From an uncultured Myxococcales bacterium (GTDB taxonomy: Bacteria; Myxococcota_A; UBA9042; CAIXZC01): a stretch of 57,821 bases of DNA. Both the position numbers and the translations under genes were made by a program. Every line of letters starts with the position of its first letter. Position 1 is the stretch's first letter. Under the pieces are notes generated by a model that searched no databases, had not been told where the DNA came from, and worked only from the letters and a program-made list of their open reading frames with translations. The stretch is from positions 1 through 57,821 of the forward strand of contig CAITUV010000004.1 in NCBI GenBank assembly GCA_903895725.1. The letters run 5' to 3'. This document shows, in pieces, positions 17,225-26,807 of this stretch.

Positions 17225-20200
17225 GGTGGAATCAGCCTGCGGGGCCTGCCAGACAACGGTGGCATCGTGGATTCGCGGCGTGAGGTCGTCGGCAGAGTTG
17301 TAGGAGAGCTGCTGGATGTACCGACCGTCGAACAGGAAGACTTCGGAATCGTTTCCGTCGGAGGCGGCCCAGGTGACCTGCCCATTGTGGAGGTCGGGGG
17401 GGAGGGGGAGGAGACCGAGCCCTGGGTGAGGTCCACGATGCGGCGTTCCGGGAAGATGACCGGCTCGGCGTCATCGCAGTCCTGGCCACCCCACTCCATC
17501 GCCGCATGCCCGTCACCGTCGAAGTCGACGAGGGAGGTGCAGACCCATCGGGCGCGCACCGGGCCGGTTTCACCGATCCAGGCGGCCTGGCGCCCCTGGA
17601 CCGAAAGCCTGGAATCGGGCGGCAGGTGGGTGGCGAGCCGCTTGAGCTCAAGGCCGTCGAATGCCCACACCTCCCGGCCCTGGTCGGTGGTGGCGGAGAA
17701 GAGGACGAAGTGGTCCCCGACGTGGACTTCGTGGATCTGCTGGAACTGGCTGCCCGTGAGCAGGGACGTCGGTCCGTCGACCCGGGCAAAGGCCACGTTG
17801 GGAGTGCCGCCTTGTCCGGTTCTCGTCCAGGCGATTCCGTAGAGGCCCGACGAGCAGTCCCGGTCCTGAAGCAGGTCATCGGAGAGATGCTCGGACTTGC
17901 CGGTCAGCAGGTCGAAGCGGATGATGTTGCCGGTGCTTCCCGGGCCGTCGTAGCGAGTCCAGCAGGCCGTCGTCTCATAGAGCGACGGCCGGTCCTCAAG
18001 GAATGCGTCCTCCGTCAACGGGACCGAGGTGGCACCGTCGAAGTAGTGGATGTTGCCCTTGGCCGTCCAGAGCAGGCGAGGGCCAAAGAGCGTCGGGGAG
18101 GAATCGGCCGTCTCGTTCTGGGTGAGGGGGTGGACTTTGTCCCCCTTCCAGAGTTTCAGCTCGGCGGAAGCGCCGGTACCGGTGATCCAGGCTGCCGACT
18201 TGGCCTGCGCAACGACCTGCTCCGCATCGATGCCCGGGTCGTCGAGAGGGAGGAACAGACCGTCGTCCTGGAGGTAGAACGCGGTGCCTTCCGCTCCTGT
18301 GGCCGCCGCAACCAGGAGCTCGTCGGCCGCTGCGATCACGGTCCAGTCAAGGTCGTCGTCGGTCAGTCTCTCCGTGGAGTCGCCGGACAGGAACAGCTCG
18401 CTGTCCGTTTCCGCTGTGGGGCTTCCAGCCCAGGCCTGCCCGAGCGCAGAGACCTGGGTCTCCGGATGCCAGCGCCAGGCCGTGTTCGGGGGTTGGGTGA
18501 GCAGGACCCACTGGGGACGAACGGCCGGGGCGAGATCGTCACAGTCCCACGGCGTCTCGTATCCGTCTCCGTCTGCGTCGGAGTCGCACGGATTGCCGAG
18601 CGAGTCCATGTCGAAATCGAGCTGGTCCGGGTTGGGGTGTACCGGGCAGTTGTCCTGCGCATCGGGAAGACCGTCGGCATCATCGTCGGTGTCGCAGGCG
18701 TCTCCGAACAGATCCAGGTCGGTATCGAGCTGGTCCTGGTTGGCCGAGAAGGGGCAGTTGTCCTGCGGGTCGTCCACGGTATCGCCGTCATCATCGGAGT
18801 CGCAGATGTCCCCCAGTCCATCCCCTTCGAAATCGGCCTGATCCGGGTTGGAGAAGAGAGGGCAGTTGTCGGCTCCGTCGGCCACGTCGTCGCCGTCCGT
18901 GTCCGCATCGCAGGGATCGCCGATCCCGTCCCCATCGAGGTCCGCCTGGCCGGGATTGGGCAATGCGGGGCAGTTGTCGTCGTAGTCGAAAAGACCGTCC
19001 CAGTCGTTGTCCTCGAGAGTGCAGGCCGCGGAACAGCCGTCTGCGGAGAACGAGCCACCGTCGTCGCACTGCTCGGTCCCCTCGACCGATGCGTTGCCGC
19101 AGCATGGAGTCAGGATCTCCCACTGGCAGATTCCCTGGCTGCAGGCCTCGAGCGTACAGTCCGCACCGTCGTCACAGTCGGCGTCGGCCTGGCAGGGACC
19201 TGTGCGGACGTGGAGGGTGAGCTCCTCTTGCGCATAGAGCGAGCCGTTGTAGACCCGGACGAGGAGCGGGACGTTGCCGGGCTTGACCGTGAGGGGAGGG
19301 GCCACAGTGAGCTTGGCCTGGTGGACCAGCGGCTTTCCGGCGGGCTTGAGCGCAGCAAAGGAGGCGTAGGCCGGGCCGGATTGGACGAAGAACGAGAGGG
19401 GCTTGGGCCAGGTCGGCTGCAACGGGTCCATCGCCTTGATGATGCGGATACCGGGCGCTGCCGGTGCCGCCGGGATGGGACCGTAGGTGCCGACGAATTC
19501 GGGGGGCACTGACGCTGCAGCCACGAACTGGTCCAGCTGCACGATGCCGGCCGATCCGAAGGGCTTGAGACAGAGTGCGTAGCGCCGCGAGGCGGAGGGC
19601 ATGGGGTTTGGCTGGAGCTTGACGTTGACGTGGTCGAAGAGGGACGTGGCGGTGTAGGTCTGCCAGACGGCGGTCCAGGTGTCTTGCCCCTCGATCTGCT
19701 GGAGGAGCTCGATGACGAGGCTGCCCCCTTCGACCGTGGCCGCGAGGTCGAATGCGACGGTGAATGCCTGGCTGGCCGGTTTGGGCAGGAGCCAGGGAGA
19801 GGAAAGGCAACCCGGCTTTCCGGGCCAGAAGGAGACGGCGAGATGCGGGTCGGGGCCGAGGCTGCCTGCGCTGACGATGGCCCAGGGTGGGGTCTTTCCC
19901 CCCTGCCCTTCGGGTAGGAAGGGGGTGAATCCCGACTGGGCCAGCGTCTTTGGTTTTTCGAACGACTCGACGAAGTCCATCGTGGTGTGGCAGGGGGACG
20001 AGAGCGGGTAGAGGCATTCGCCGACCGAGCATTTGCGCGTGGTGCACGGCAGTCCGTCTTCCGGACAGGCCGAATCGGACACGCAGCACCCCTTCAGGCC
20101 CGACGGCACGTGCCGGCATCGGTTGGCGACGCAGGTATCGATGGTGCAGGTATCGGCGTCGAGGCAGTCCTGCGTGTCGTAGCAGCAGTTGGTGACGGGG

Positions 20201-22758
20201 TAGTGGGTGCACTTGCCCTTGACGCATGCGGTGAGCGTGCAGAGGTCTCCATCGTCCTTGCAGTCGGCGGCCTTGGTGCAGCAGTCAGGCGAGATCTTCT
20301 CGTGGATGCAGGTGTGGCCGGCGGTGTTGCAGACGTCCACGGTGCACGAATTCGCGTCATCGCAGTCGGAGAGCTGTGCGCAGCAGCCGGGGACCGGCGG
20401 GCCGAACTTGCACTGGTTGGCGATGCAGTAGGCCGGGCGGCAGAAGTACTCCGGTGGCTTTGCCTGTTCACAATCCGATGCCGACTGGCAGCAGCCGGGG
20501 ATCGGAGGATTCTGGCAGGTGTGGGTAGTCGGGTTGCAGGTATCCGCCGTGCAGGGGAGCTGGTCCTTGCACTGGTAGTCCGCTGCGCAGCAATCCGGGA
20601 TCTTGGCGAAGCTGCAGATGTCGCCAAGGCAGGTTCCCTCCAGGCAGGGATTCGAGCTCTCGCAGTCGGCGTCCGCTGCGCAGCAGGTCTGGCCCGGGTA
20701 CTTGGGGCCGTGACGACACACATGGTTCACGCACGAGTCGAGCGTGCACGAGTCAGCGTCGTCGCACTGGGCAGCCTTGCTGCAGCATCCGGGAGTCGAC
20801 GGGTTGGAGCAGAGCCCGGACTTTGAGCACGAATCGACCGTGCAGAGCTCGCCGTCCGTGCAATCGGCATCGGAGAGGCAGCACAGAGGGAGTGCAATGT
20901 GCTCACAGAAGCCGCTCTTGGACGTCGAGCAGAGGTCGAGAGTACACGGGGCGGAGTCGTCGCAGACGGGAGGGACCTGGAGCGGTCCTGCGTCCAGATT
21001 GGCTTTGCCGGGGGTTCCTCGGTTGCCGGTCTGTCCGTAGGTTGCGGCTGCTGCCTGCCACGAGACGGGGTCTGCCGGCGGAAGATAGGGGGATTTCCGG
21101 ACGAGGCTCTTTCCGGTCTGTACGGGCCATCCGGGGGACCAGGTGACCTTGTCGACCTGGCTGCCGTCGGGGGACAGCAGGGCCAGGAAGTCCTGTCCGT
21201 TCTCGAGGGAGAGGGTCAGGCCGCACAGGACGTCGGGGGCGATTCCTCCGTTGAGCAGCGGGTCCTGAGCCCTGGCGACCAGCAGGTGGGAGCCCGCAGG
21301 AAGAAGGAATGACTGGCCCGGGGCGAGAGGGCAGGCTTCGCCTTCCCCTCCGCTGAGGACGTACCCGGAAAGGTCCACGGTCGACGGGCCGGCGTTGAAG
21401 ATCTCGACCCACTCTCCCAGCGGGTCGGCAACAGCGGCCGGGTCGATCATCAGCTCGTTGATGCGGAGGGAGTAAGCCGACACATCGCACCACTCGGGGT
21501 TGAGCGCGTAGGTGCACTTGGGGTACCCGGCAGCGACATCTCCGGCGCACTTGCCGAGGAACTTGTCGGACAGCGGCGGGCACTCGGAGTCCTTGGCACA
21601 GCATCCGGGCTTGCCCGAATCGGGAACGAACTTGCAGGTACCTGTCTGGGCACCGCCCTTTTCGCAGAGGCCGAGCTTGCACGGGTCGGAGGGCTGGCAG
21701 TCGGAGTCTTTCGCACAGCAGGCAATGCCGGGGAGCTTGGGGCCGTGCCTGCATTCGTTGGCCACGCACGCGTCGATTGTGCACGCACTGTCGTCGTCGC
21801 ACTGCGCCGCCGACGTGCAGCATCCGGGGACCGACACATGGGTGCACAGGCAGGTGGCGGCCTGGCACTGGTCGACGGTGCACAGGTCGCCGTCATCGCA
21901 CTGAGCGCTTTCGGCGCACGAACCGGGAAGCGGTGTGTGGAGGCAGCTTCCGCCGAGGCACTCATCCGTGGAGCAGGCATTGCCGTCGTCGCACTCCGCA
22001 CTGTCGACGCAGTCGAGACATTCGGCCATGCCGTCGCCGTCCAGGTCGAGGCACCAGGTACTGTCGAAGGGGCAGTCGAACAGGGAGAAGCAGCAGGCGT
22101 CGACCGGGCCCCAGTGGCAGCGGAACTCGCCGTCGCCGATGGAGACGCAGGCTTCCAGGGAGCAGGGGTTGCCCTCCTCGCAGTCCGACTTCTTAAGGCA
22201 CGGAACCGTGACTTTCACGGTGCGGGACGACGTCGCGGACGCAACTGGCAGCGGCAGGCCCTGCAGATAGAGCACAGCCGAGAGGGTGTGCATCCCCATG
22301 GGCACGTCGGGGAAGGTGAACGAGGGGACCTGAGTGCTCTTGCCCGCGGGCAGGCCGTCGAGAAAGAAGCGGATCTCCTTGCCCGCGGCCGGAAACGGGC
22401 TCCAGTTCTTCACCTGCACGCTCATGGACACGGGGGTAGCCGGCGGGGTCATCTCGATGTAAACGTTCTCAGCCGGCGAGAGCACTGCCACCGACGGGTC
22501 CTGGGAATCCAGGGGCAGGGTCTGCTGCTCGAGCTCGACGGACCGTTCCGGCGCGGAGCGGACCTCCAGCTCGCCGGCGTCCGGCGTACCGGACTCCCGC
22601 ATTCCCTGTGCCTGGAGCTCCTGGGCGTCCTGCAACGGACTCTCCAGGTCGTCGACGGTGCAGGCGGACACAGCCAGTGCAAACAGGACCGTATTGACCG
22701 CGGCGGACCACCGGGCGATACGGGGGGTTGCAGCCGAGCCGTGACGCATCCTCTCCAC
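17221..22758 (-). CDS. 5' portion of a giant Cys-rich, lamin-tail, TSP3 surface lipoprotein
   Basis: 1,845 residues in this frame, the last 60 or so being out-of-frame sequence after the frameshift at 17396-17402; restoring one base gives a 2,516-residue protein ending at 15209. GTG 22758 has GGAGGA eight bases upstream; ATG 22749 is an alternative. Order: lipobox SAC, Ig-like domain, a Cys-rich array of roughly fifteen modules (CDDGDLCTVDQC, pGCC..dC types) interrupted by a lamin-tail domain (RINELMIDP to GTPGKAN), a jelly-roll-like region (residues about 1140-1300), a DGCSAAC motif, five thrombospondin-type-3 repeats (DGDGIGDPCD type), and a TolB-like propeller. TSP3 repeats bind calcium. 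Probably an adhesin or surface scaffold. Confidence 0.85.
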   Translation of the reverse strand: MERMRHGSAATPRIARWSAAVNTVLFALAVSACTVDDLESPLQDAQELQAQGMRESGTPDAGELEVRSAPERSVELEQQTLPLDSQDPSVAVLSPAENVYIEMTPPATPVSMSVQVKNWSPFPAAGKEIRFFLDGLPAGKSTQVPSFTFPDVPMGMHTLSAVLYLQGLPLPVASATSSRTVKVTVPCLKKSDCEEGNPCSLEACVSIGDGEFRCHWGPVDACCFSLFDCPFDSTWCLDLDGDGMAECLDCVDSAECDDGNACSTDECLGGSCLHTPLPGSCAESAQCDDGDLCTVDQCQAATCLCTHVSVPGCCTSAAQCDDDSACTIDACVANECRHGPKLPGIACCAKDSDCQPSDPCKLGLCEKGGAQTGTCKFVPDSGKPGCCAKDSECPPLSDKFLGKCAGDVAAGYPKCTYALNPEWCDVSAYSLRINELMIDPAAVADPLGEWVEIFNAGPSTVDLSGYVLSGGEGEACPLAPGQSFLLPAGSHLLVARAQDPLLNGGIAPDVLCGLTLSLENGQDFLALLSPDGSQVDKVTWSPGWPVQTGKSLVRKSPYLPPADPVSWQAAAATYGQTGNRGTPGKANLDAGPLQVPPVCDDSAPCTLDLCSTSKSGFCEHIALPLCCLSDADCTDGELCTVDSCSKSGLCSNPSTPGCCSKAAQCDDADSCTLDSCVNHVCRHGPKYPGQTCCAADADCESSNPCLEGTCLGDICSFAKIPDCCAADYQCKDQLPCTADTCNPTTHTCQNPPIPGCCQSASDCEQAKPPEYFCRPAYCIANQCKFGPPVPGCCAQLSDCDDANSCTVDVCNTAGHTCIHEKISPDCCTKAADCKDDGDLCTLTACVKGKCTHYPVTNCCYDTQDCLDADTCTIDTCVANRCRHVPSGLKGCCVSDSACPEDGLPCTTRKCSVGECLYPLSSPCHTTMDFVESFEKPKTLAQSGFTPFLPEGQGGKTPPWAIVSAGSLGPDPHLAVSFWPGKPGCLSSPWLLPKPASQAFTVAFDLAATVEGGSLVIELLQQIEGQDTWTAVWQTYTATSLFDHVNVKLQPNPMPSASRRYALCLKPFGSAGIVQLDQFVAAASVPPEFVGTYGPIPAAPAAPGIRIIKAMDPLQPTWPKPLSFFVQSGPAYASFAALKPAGKPLVHQAKLTVAPPLTVKPGNVPLLVRVYNGSLYAQEELTLHVRTGPCQADADCDDGADCTLEACSQGICQWEILTPCCGNASVEGTEQCDDGGSFSADGCSAACTLEDNDWDGLFDYDDNCPALPNPGQADLDGDGIGDPCDADTDGDDVADGADNCPLFSNPDQADFEGDGLGDICDSDDDGDTVDDPQDNCPFSANQDQLDTDLDLFGDACDTDDDADGLPDAQDNCPVHPNPDQLDFDMDSLGNPCDSDADGDGYETPWDCDDLAPAVRPQWVLLTQPPNTAWRWHPETQVSALGQAWAGSPTAETDSELFLSGDSTERLTDDDLDWTVIAAADELLVAAATGAEGTAFYLQDDGLFLPLDDPGIDAEQVVAQAKSAAWITGTGASAELKLWKGDKVHPLTQNETADSSPTLFGPRLLWTAKGNIHYFDGATSVPLTEDAFLEDRPSLYETTACWTRYDGPGSTGNIIRFDLLTGKSEHLSDDLLQDRDCSSGLYGIAWTRTGQGGTPNVAFARVDGPTSLLTGSQFQQIHEVHVGDHFVLFSATTDQGREVWAFDGLELKRLATHLPPDSRLSVQGRQAAWIGETGPVRARWVCTSLVDFDGDGHAAMEWGGQDCDDAEPVIFPERRIVDLTQGSVSSPSPPTSTMGRSPGPPPTETIPKSSCSTVGTSSSSPTTLPTTSRRESTMPPLSGRPRRLIPP
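17396..17402. other. Poly-G tract at the frameshift joining two halves of one gene
   Basis: Seven consecutive G (seven C on the coding strand), next to a G5 run. Adding one base lets the coding strand continue as PDLHNGQVTWAASDGN and onward into the downstream frame without a stop. With one added base the interval 15209-22758 becomes exactly 2,517 codons. Confidence 0.8.
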
Positions 22759-22856
22759 GCCTGGCGTCCTCCGATGGGTGGGCCGGCACCTCGTTGTGTC
22801 CAGCCCCTCGATGGGTTTATCGACGCCGTTCGGCGCCGGCTGCCGGGCTGGCCGGG

Positions 22857-23633
22857 TCAGCGGGACGGGACACTCTCCAATGGTAGTGCGCGCGTGCGGG
22901 CAGCGCAAGGCCGGGGCGGGAGCATGCCGCCCGGGATCCAGGGAACAAACCACGGGAATCGCTCGCACCAGGCGTCTGGCAGGGCTGCTCGGACGGTAAG
23001 CCGGGTATGCTCGACGGGGTGCTCGAAGCGGAGGGCACAGGCATGCAGGGCGATCCAGTGTCCGAGCCCGCCGTCCGCACCGTACTTGAGGTCGCCGAGG
23101 ATGGGGTGGCCCAGGAATGCTGCCGTCGCACGAAGCTGGTGAGAGCGGCCCGTGTGGGGAAGCATGGCCACGAGGGTCTCGTCCGGGCCGCGGAAGATCA
23201 CCTGGAGCGAGCTGAGCGCCTCCCGGGCGCCCGCAAACGGGGAAGGCGAGTACTCGACGAGGTTGTCCCTCGAGTCCTTCTTCAGGAAGAGGCGGATGTC
23301 CGCACGATCGAATCGGGGGGAGCCGGAAACCACCGCCAGATAGCACTTGTGGACGGTGCGGGTCCGGAACTGGGCGGTAAGACGATCCGCCGACTTGGAC
23401 GTGCGGGCCAGCACGAGCAAACCCGACACGGGGCGGTCGAGCCGATGGACCGGGGCGACAAAGGGGTTCCAATCCGGGCGATTCTGCTCCCGCCGCAGGA
23501 AGTCGGCGCACCAGGAAGCGGCCGACGGGTCCCCGGTCGCATCCGGCTGTGCAGGCATTCCGGCCGGCTTGCGCAGAACAAGGACCTGGCGGTCGAGAAA
23601 CAGCACGTCCGGGGCATCACGATCCGCAGGCAC
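22857..23633 (-). CDS. RluA-family pseudouridine synthase
   Basis: 258 residues. GTG at 23633 has GAGGAG four to five bases upstream; a longer frame from 23702 lacks a ribosome site. The catalytic motif HRLDRPVSGLLVLAR places the nucleophilic Asp at residue 66; LRKPAGM (residues 20-26), HKCYLAVV and PHTGRSHQLR are further RluA-family blocks. It isomerises uridines in rRNA or tRNA. No S4 domain is present, so it resembles RluA/TruC-type enzymes rather than RluC/RluD. The C-terminal 30 residues are Pro/Arg-rich and unlike the family core. Transcribed divergently from the next gene. Confidence 0.9.
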   Translation of the reverse strand: MPADRDAPDVLFLDRQVLVLRKPAGMPAQPDATGDPSAASWCADFLRREQNRPDWNPFVAPVHRLDRPVSGLLVLARTSKSADRLTAQFRTRTVHKCYLAVVSGSPRFDRADIRLFLKKDSRDNLVEYSPSPFAGAREALSSLQVIFRGPDETLVAMLPHTGRSHQLRATAAFLGHPILGDLKYGADGGLGHWIALHACALRFEHPVEHTRLTVRAALPDAWCERFPWFVPWIPGGMLPPRPCAARTRALPLESVPSR

Positions 23634-23738
23634 GGTTCTCCTCGCTCGAGGGCCGGGCGGGTAGGGGACCGGAGAGGCCCCGGGGGCGACATTGCCCGCC
23701 ACCGCCCGCTACGGGAGCATAACACGGTGCAACCGGGC

Positions 23739-23767
23739 TTCCAATTCGCGTCGAGTGCTGGTATCTA
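23739..23767 (+). promoter_or_regulatory. Candidate promoter of the flippase-like gene
   Basis: TTCCAA, 17-base spacer, TATCTA, about 60 bases upstream of the GTG start at 23831. The spacing is ideal but the -35 is weak. Confidence 0.35.
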
Positions 23768-23830
23768 TGCCCGGTTCGCCGGGGCTCTGGGTGCGGGGAC
23801 GGGGTTTGGGGAGAGTTGGAGGCTCCTGGC

Positions 23831-24946
23831 GTGTTGGCAGATGCAGTGGGCGATGGAATGAAACTGGCGCTCAAATGGCTGGCCAGCCTGGCATTGGCCG
23901 TGTTGTTCATCTGGCTGTCGTCCCGGCAGTGGCCTGTGGACCAGCTCATGTGCCGGGATCTGGAGCTGACCCGCGGCACGCTGATTTGCCATGCAGCAGG
24001 CGGCGTCTGGGGCCCTCCGCTCTGGTCCGTGAGGCTGTTCTGGCTGCTTCCGGCTTTCGGGCTGCTGGTCGTAGTCCATTTCCTGCGGGTGTGGCGGTGG
24101 GCCCCGCTCATGGCACCGCTCGGACGGTTCGACTTCTGGACCTTGAACTGTGTCGGGGCCGTGTCTTTTCTTGCCCTCTTCGTGTTTCCGCTGCGACTGG
24201 GGGAGTTTGCACGTCCCTACCTGATTGCCCGGACCGGGAAGGTGCGCAAGAGCGCTGCGTTTGGCACGATCGCAGTGGAGCGTGTCATGGACGGGCTGAT
24301 GATGGCCCTGCTGCTGGCGCTGGTGTTGTTCGCTCTGCCGGTGGAGAACGAGACGGCGTATCTGAGCCTCCGGGCGGGAGCATCGCTGGCGCTGCTGGTG
24401 TTTGCCGGTGCGATGGGGTTGCTGATCGTGGCCTGGCTGAGCAAGCGGCATGCGGTAAGGCTCGTCGAGCTCACCGTCGGCCTGTTCTCCCGCCGATTTG
24501 CGGAGCGGGCATCGGGCATGATGGAAGCGTTCATCGACGGGATGAAGGCGATGCCATCGTGGCGAAACTTCCTGGGCTTCGTCCTGGGAACGATGCTCTA
24601 CTGGGGGGTTAACGGGTTCTATTTCTACCTGGTGGCCCATGCATTCGGCCTGACCGACGTGATCGACGTGGCTGCGGCCTTCGCAATGATGGCCGCAGTG
24701 GCCGTGGGGATGATGATCCCGAACTCGCCGGCCAACGTGGGTTCCTTCTGGTATTTCCTCCTGCTCCCGGTGGCTCTCTATCCTCCGACATCGGAGCCGG
24801 GCGGGCCGCTCGCCTTTGCCCTGGTGGTGTGGGGGCTGATGCTTCTCCAGTATGCGCTGTTTGCCGGGTACTTCATGGTGTCGGGCAAGGTCTCCCTGGA
24901 CAGCCTCTGGTCGTTGCAACGGGGCGAGAACGGGGAGGGGCAGTAG
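23831..24946 (+). CDS. YbhN/AglD-type (UPF0104, LPG-synthase TM region) membrane protein
   Basis: 371 residues from GTG 23831, which has GGAGG eight bases upstream; ATG 23858 gives a neat MKLALKWLAS start but no clear ribosome site. About seven or eight hydrophobic segments. Motifs typical of the family: PLRLGEFARPYLIAR, GTIAVERVMDG and IPNSPANVGSFWYF. Proteins of this family resemble the membrane half of MprF and are implicated in lipid or lipid-linked sugar translocation, or control of it. Divergent from the pseudouridine synthase and 130 bp ahead of a lipoprotein gene. The exact role is not deducible. Confidence 0.83.
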   Translation: MLADAVGDGMKLALKWLASLALAVLFIWLSSRQWPVDQLMCRDLELTRGTLICHAAGGVWGPPLWSVRLFWLLPAFGLLVVVHFLRVWRWAPLMAPLGRFDFWTLNCVGAVSFLALFVFPLRLGEFARPYLIARTGKVRKSAAFGTIAVERVMDGLMMALLLALVLFALPVENETAYLSLRAGASLALLVFAGAMGLLIVAWLSKRHAVRLVELTVGLFSRRFAERASGMMEAFIDGMKAMPSWRNFLGFVLGTMLYWGVNGFYFYLVAHAFGLTDVIDVAAAFAMMAAVAVGMMIPNSPANVGSFWYFLLLPVALYPPTSEPGGPLAFALVVWGLMLLQYALFAGYFMVSGKVSLDSLWSLQRGENGEGQ

Positions 24947-25021
24947 GCCGTCGACGAGTCCGCGACATCCCGTGGAAACGCAGGCGGCCCGTGCTCGAGG
25001 GAGTGGGAGCCTCCGTGGCTG

Positions 25022-25050
25022 TTGAGCGGGAGGCCCGGTTGGAGTAGTCT
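25022..25050 (+). promoter_or_regulatory. Candidate promoter of the lamin-tail lipoprotein gene
   Basis: TTGAGC, 17-base spacer, TAGTCT, placing transcription start about 20 bases before the ATG at 25077. Spacing is ideal and both boxes are imperfect. Confidence 0.4.
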
Positions 25051-25076
25051 TGCGGAGCAGAGCGGAGGTGGGGCAG

Positions 25077-26738
25077 ATGAGAGCGATGCAATCGTTCATT
25101 CTCCGGGTCGGCGTCGCGCTGCTGGCGGCCGGGACCGCAGGAGGATGCTCGGGGAAGTCGGAGACGGCGAACGAGATTGCAGCAGCCGAGGTGGCTGCGG
25201 AGGTGGGCGGCGAGGGAACCGTGCTCGCGGATCAGCAGGGGGTATCCGAGGTTCGGCCGGAGGAGGTAGAAGAGGAGGTCTGGTTCGACTTCTTCGTCCC
25301 GACCGACGCTGCGGAGGATGTGTACAAGCCGGACGTCGTCTGGAATCCGAACAAGGACGTGGAGCCGGAGGAGCTGGGCGAGGAGCCCTCGGTCAAGGTG
25401 AAGGATCTGCAGAGCAGCCCGGACAGCCTGAACTGTACGGTGCTGTACGGGGCCATGCTCGTCGGGATGGACATCCCCCTTTCGCACGTGGTGGTGACGG
25501 CCCCCGGCTATCCGTTCCAGGCGGTGCCCGACAAGCTCACGGGCTTCTATGTCGCCGATGCCGAAGGAGGCAAGTATTCGGGCATCCACGCCTCGTATCC
25601 CAGCGGCAAGATCCCGGATCTCAAGCCGGGCATGGTGCTCAGCCTCGTGGGTGATCACAAGGAGTCCTACTGCTTCTCACTCTTCGTCGGGAAGTCACTG
25701 CTCATCGAGAACGAGAGCGGCCCCGCACCGGCCGTGCTCGATACGACGCCGGAGGAGATCATGGCCGATCCAGAGGCCATGGAGGGGGTGCTCGTCCGCA
25801 TCAAGATGGTCACCGTCACCAGCGCCAATCCGGATGCTGCGGACGGGATGGACAACCGCGAGTTCGAGGTCAACGGCGTGCTGCGGGTCGGGAACGACTA
25901 CGAGCTCGCCTACATGAATCCCATCACCGATGCCCGCAAGGTGGGGGACGTGTTCGCCTCGATTACCGGCGTGGTCAAGTTTGCCGGGGCGAAGTGGCAC
26001 CTGATGCCCCGGTTCGACGCGGACATGCTCAAGGAGGGGGAGCAGCCGCCCGAGGAGCTGCAGCCGGAAGTGGTCGAGACGGTCGAGGACGTGGTGGAGG
26101 TCGTGGACGTGCCCGAGCCCGAGCCGGATGTCGTGGAGACGGTCGCCCCGGACCTCCCGGGAGATTCCGTGACCGACGTTCCCGCCGACGTGCCTGTCGA
26201 CGTGCCTCCAGACATTTCACCGGATATCCCGGCGACGCCGGATTCCCCGGTCGTGATCACGGAGATTCTGTACGACCCGGACGCCATCCCGGACGACAAG
26301 GGGGAGTGGGTCGAGATTTACAATGCCGGTGAGGACGTGGTCGACCTGAACGGTTGGCGGCTCGAGGACGGCAAGGGGCAGATGCACATCATCCAGTACG
26401 GAGGCCCCTTCAACCTCCAGCCGGGCGACTTCATGGTGTTCGGCTGCAACTCGGTGGAGAGCTCAAACGGCGGCGTCGAGGTCGACTACCTCTACCCGTA
26501 TGCCGACTTCTCCCTGGGCAACACCGAGGACGGTGTGATCCTCAAGGACATCTGGGGCCAGGTCGTCGATTCCGTGTCGTACGACGAGGCGGCCGGCTGG
26601 CCCGCTGCCAAAGGGGCTTCGCTGGAGCTCTACCACCCCAACCTGGACAACAGCAAGCCCGAGTTCTGGAAGGTGTCTGCTGCGTTGTACGGGGACGGCA
26701 GCAACAAGGGAACACCGGGCGTGGCCGGGTGGAAGTAG
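25077..26738 (+). CDS. Lipoprotein with OB-like domain and C-terminal lamin-tail domain
   Basis: 553 residues. ATG 25077 has GGAGG eight bases upstream. The lipobox region is TAGGC, followed by an acidic linker of about 90 residues. Residues about 110-330 look like an OB-fold region (VKVKDLQSS, MEGVLVRIKMVTVTS, DVFASITGVVKFAG), as found beside nucleases and lamin-tail domains. A second linker of about 70 residues repeats acidic and DVP units. The C-terminal lamin-tail domain runs from VVITEILYDP through GEWVEIYNAG to NKGTPG. Lamin-tail domains in bacteria are extracellular, probably binding modules. The OB assignment is tentative. Confidence 0.8.
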   Translation: MRAMQSFILRVGVALLAAGTAGGCSGKSETANEIAAAEVAAEVGGEGTVLADQQGVSEVRPEEVEEEVWFDFFVPTDAAEDVYKPDVVWNPNKDVEPEELGEEPSVKVKDLQSSPDSLNCTVLYGAMLVGMDIPLSHVVVTAPGYPFQAVPDKLTGFYVADAEGGKYSGIHASYPSGKIPDLKPGMVLSLVGDHKESYCFSLFVGKSLLIENESGPAPAVLDTTPEEIMADPEAMEGVLVRIKMVTVTSANPDAADGMDNREFEVNGVLRVGNDYELAYMNPITDARKVGDVFASITGVVKFAGAKWHLMPRFDADMLKEGEQPPEELQPEVVETVEDVVEVVDVPEPEPDVVETVAPDLPGDSVTDVPADVPVDVPPDISPDIPATPDSPVVITEILYDPDAIPDDKGEWVEIYNAGEDVVDLNGWRLEDGKGQMHIIQYGGPFNLQPGDFMVFGCNSVESSNGGVEVDYLYPYADFSLGNTEDGVILKDIWGQVVDSVSYDEAAGWPAAKGASLELYHPNLDNSKPEFWKVSAALYGDGSNKGTPGVAGWK

Positions 26739-26807
26739 GGGCCAGTCGCACAGGCCGGGACTCTGCTGACGGATTCGCAAGTCGAGGACCGGGGCCGCTC
26801 CCCCTTC

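Noticed and set aside
15980..17842. Plus-strand frames opposite the TSP3/propeller gene
   Set aside because: Generated by GC bias and repeats on the coding strand; rich in Val/Gly with no signal or motif.
17221..23511. An even longer start for the giant surface protein at 23511
   Set aside because: That stretch is antisense to the RluA-family gene and its translation is Pro/Arg-rich with no signal peptide; the lipoprotein signal begins at 22758 or 22749.
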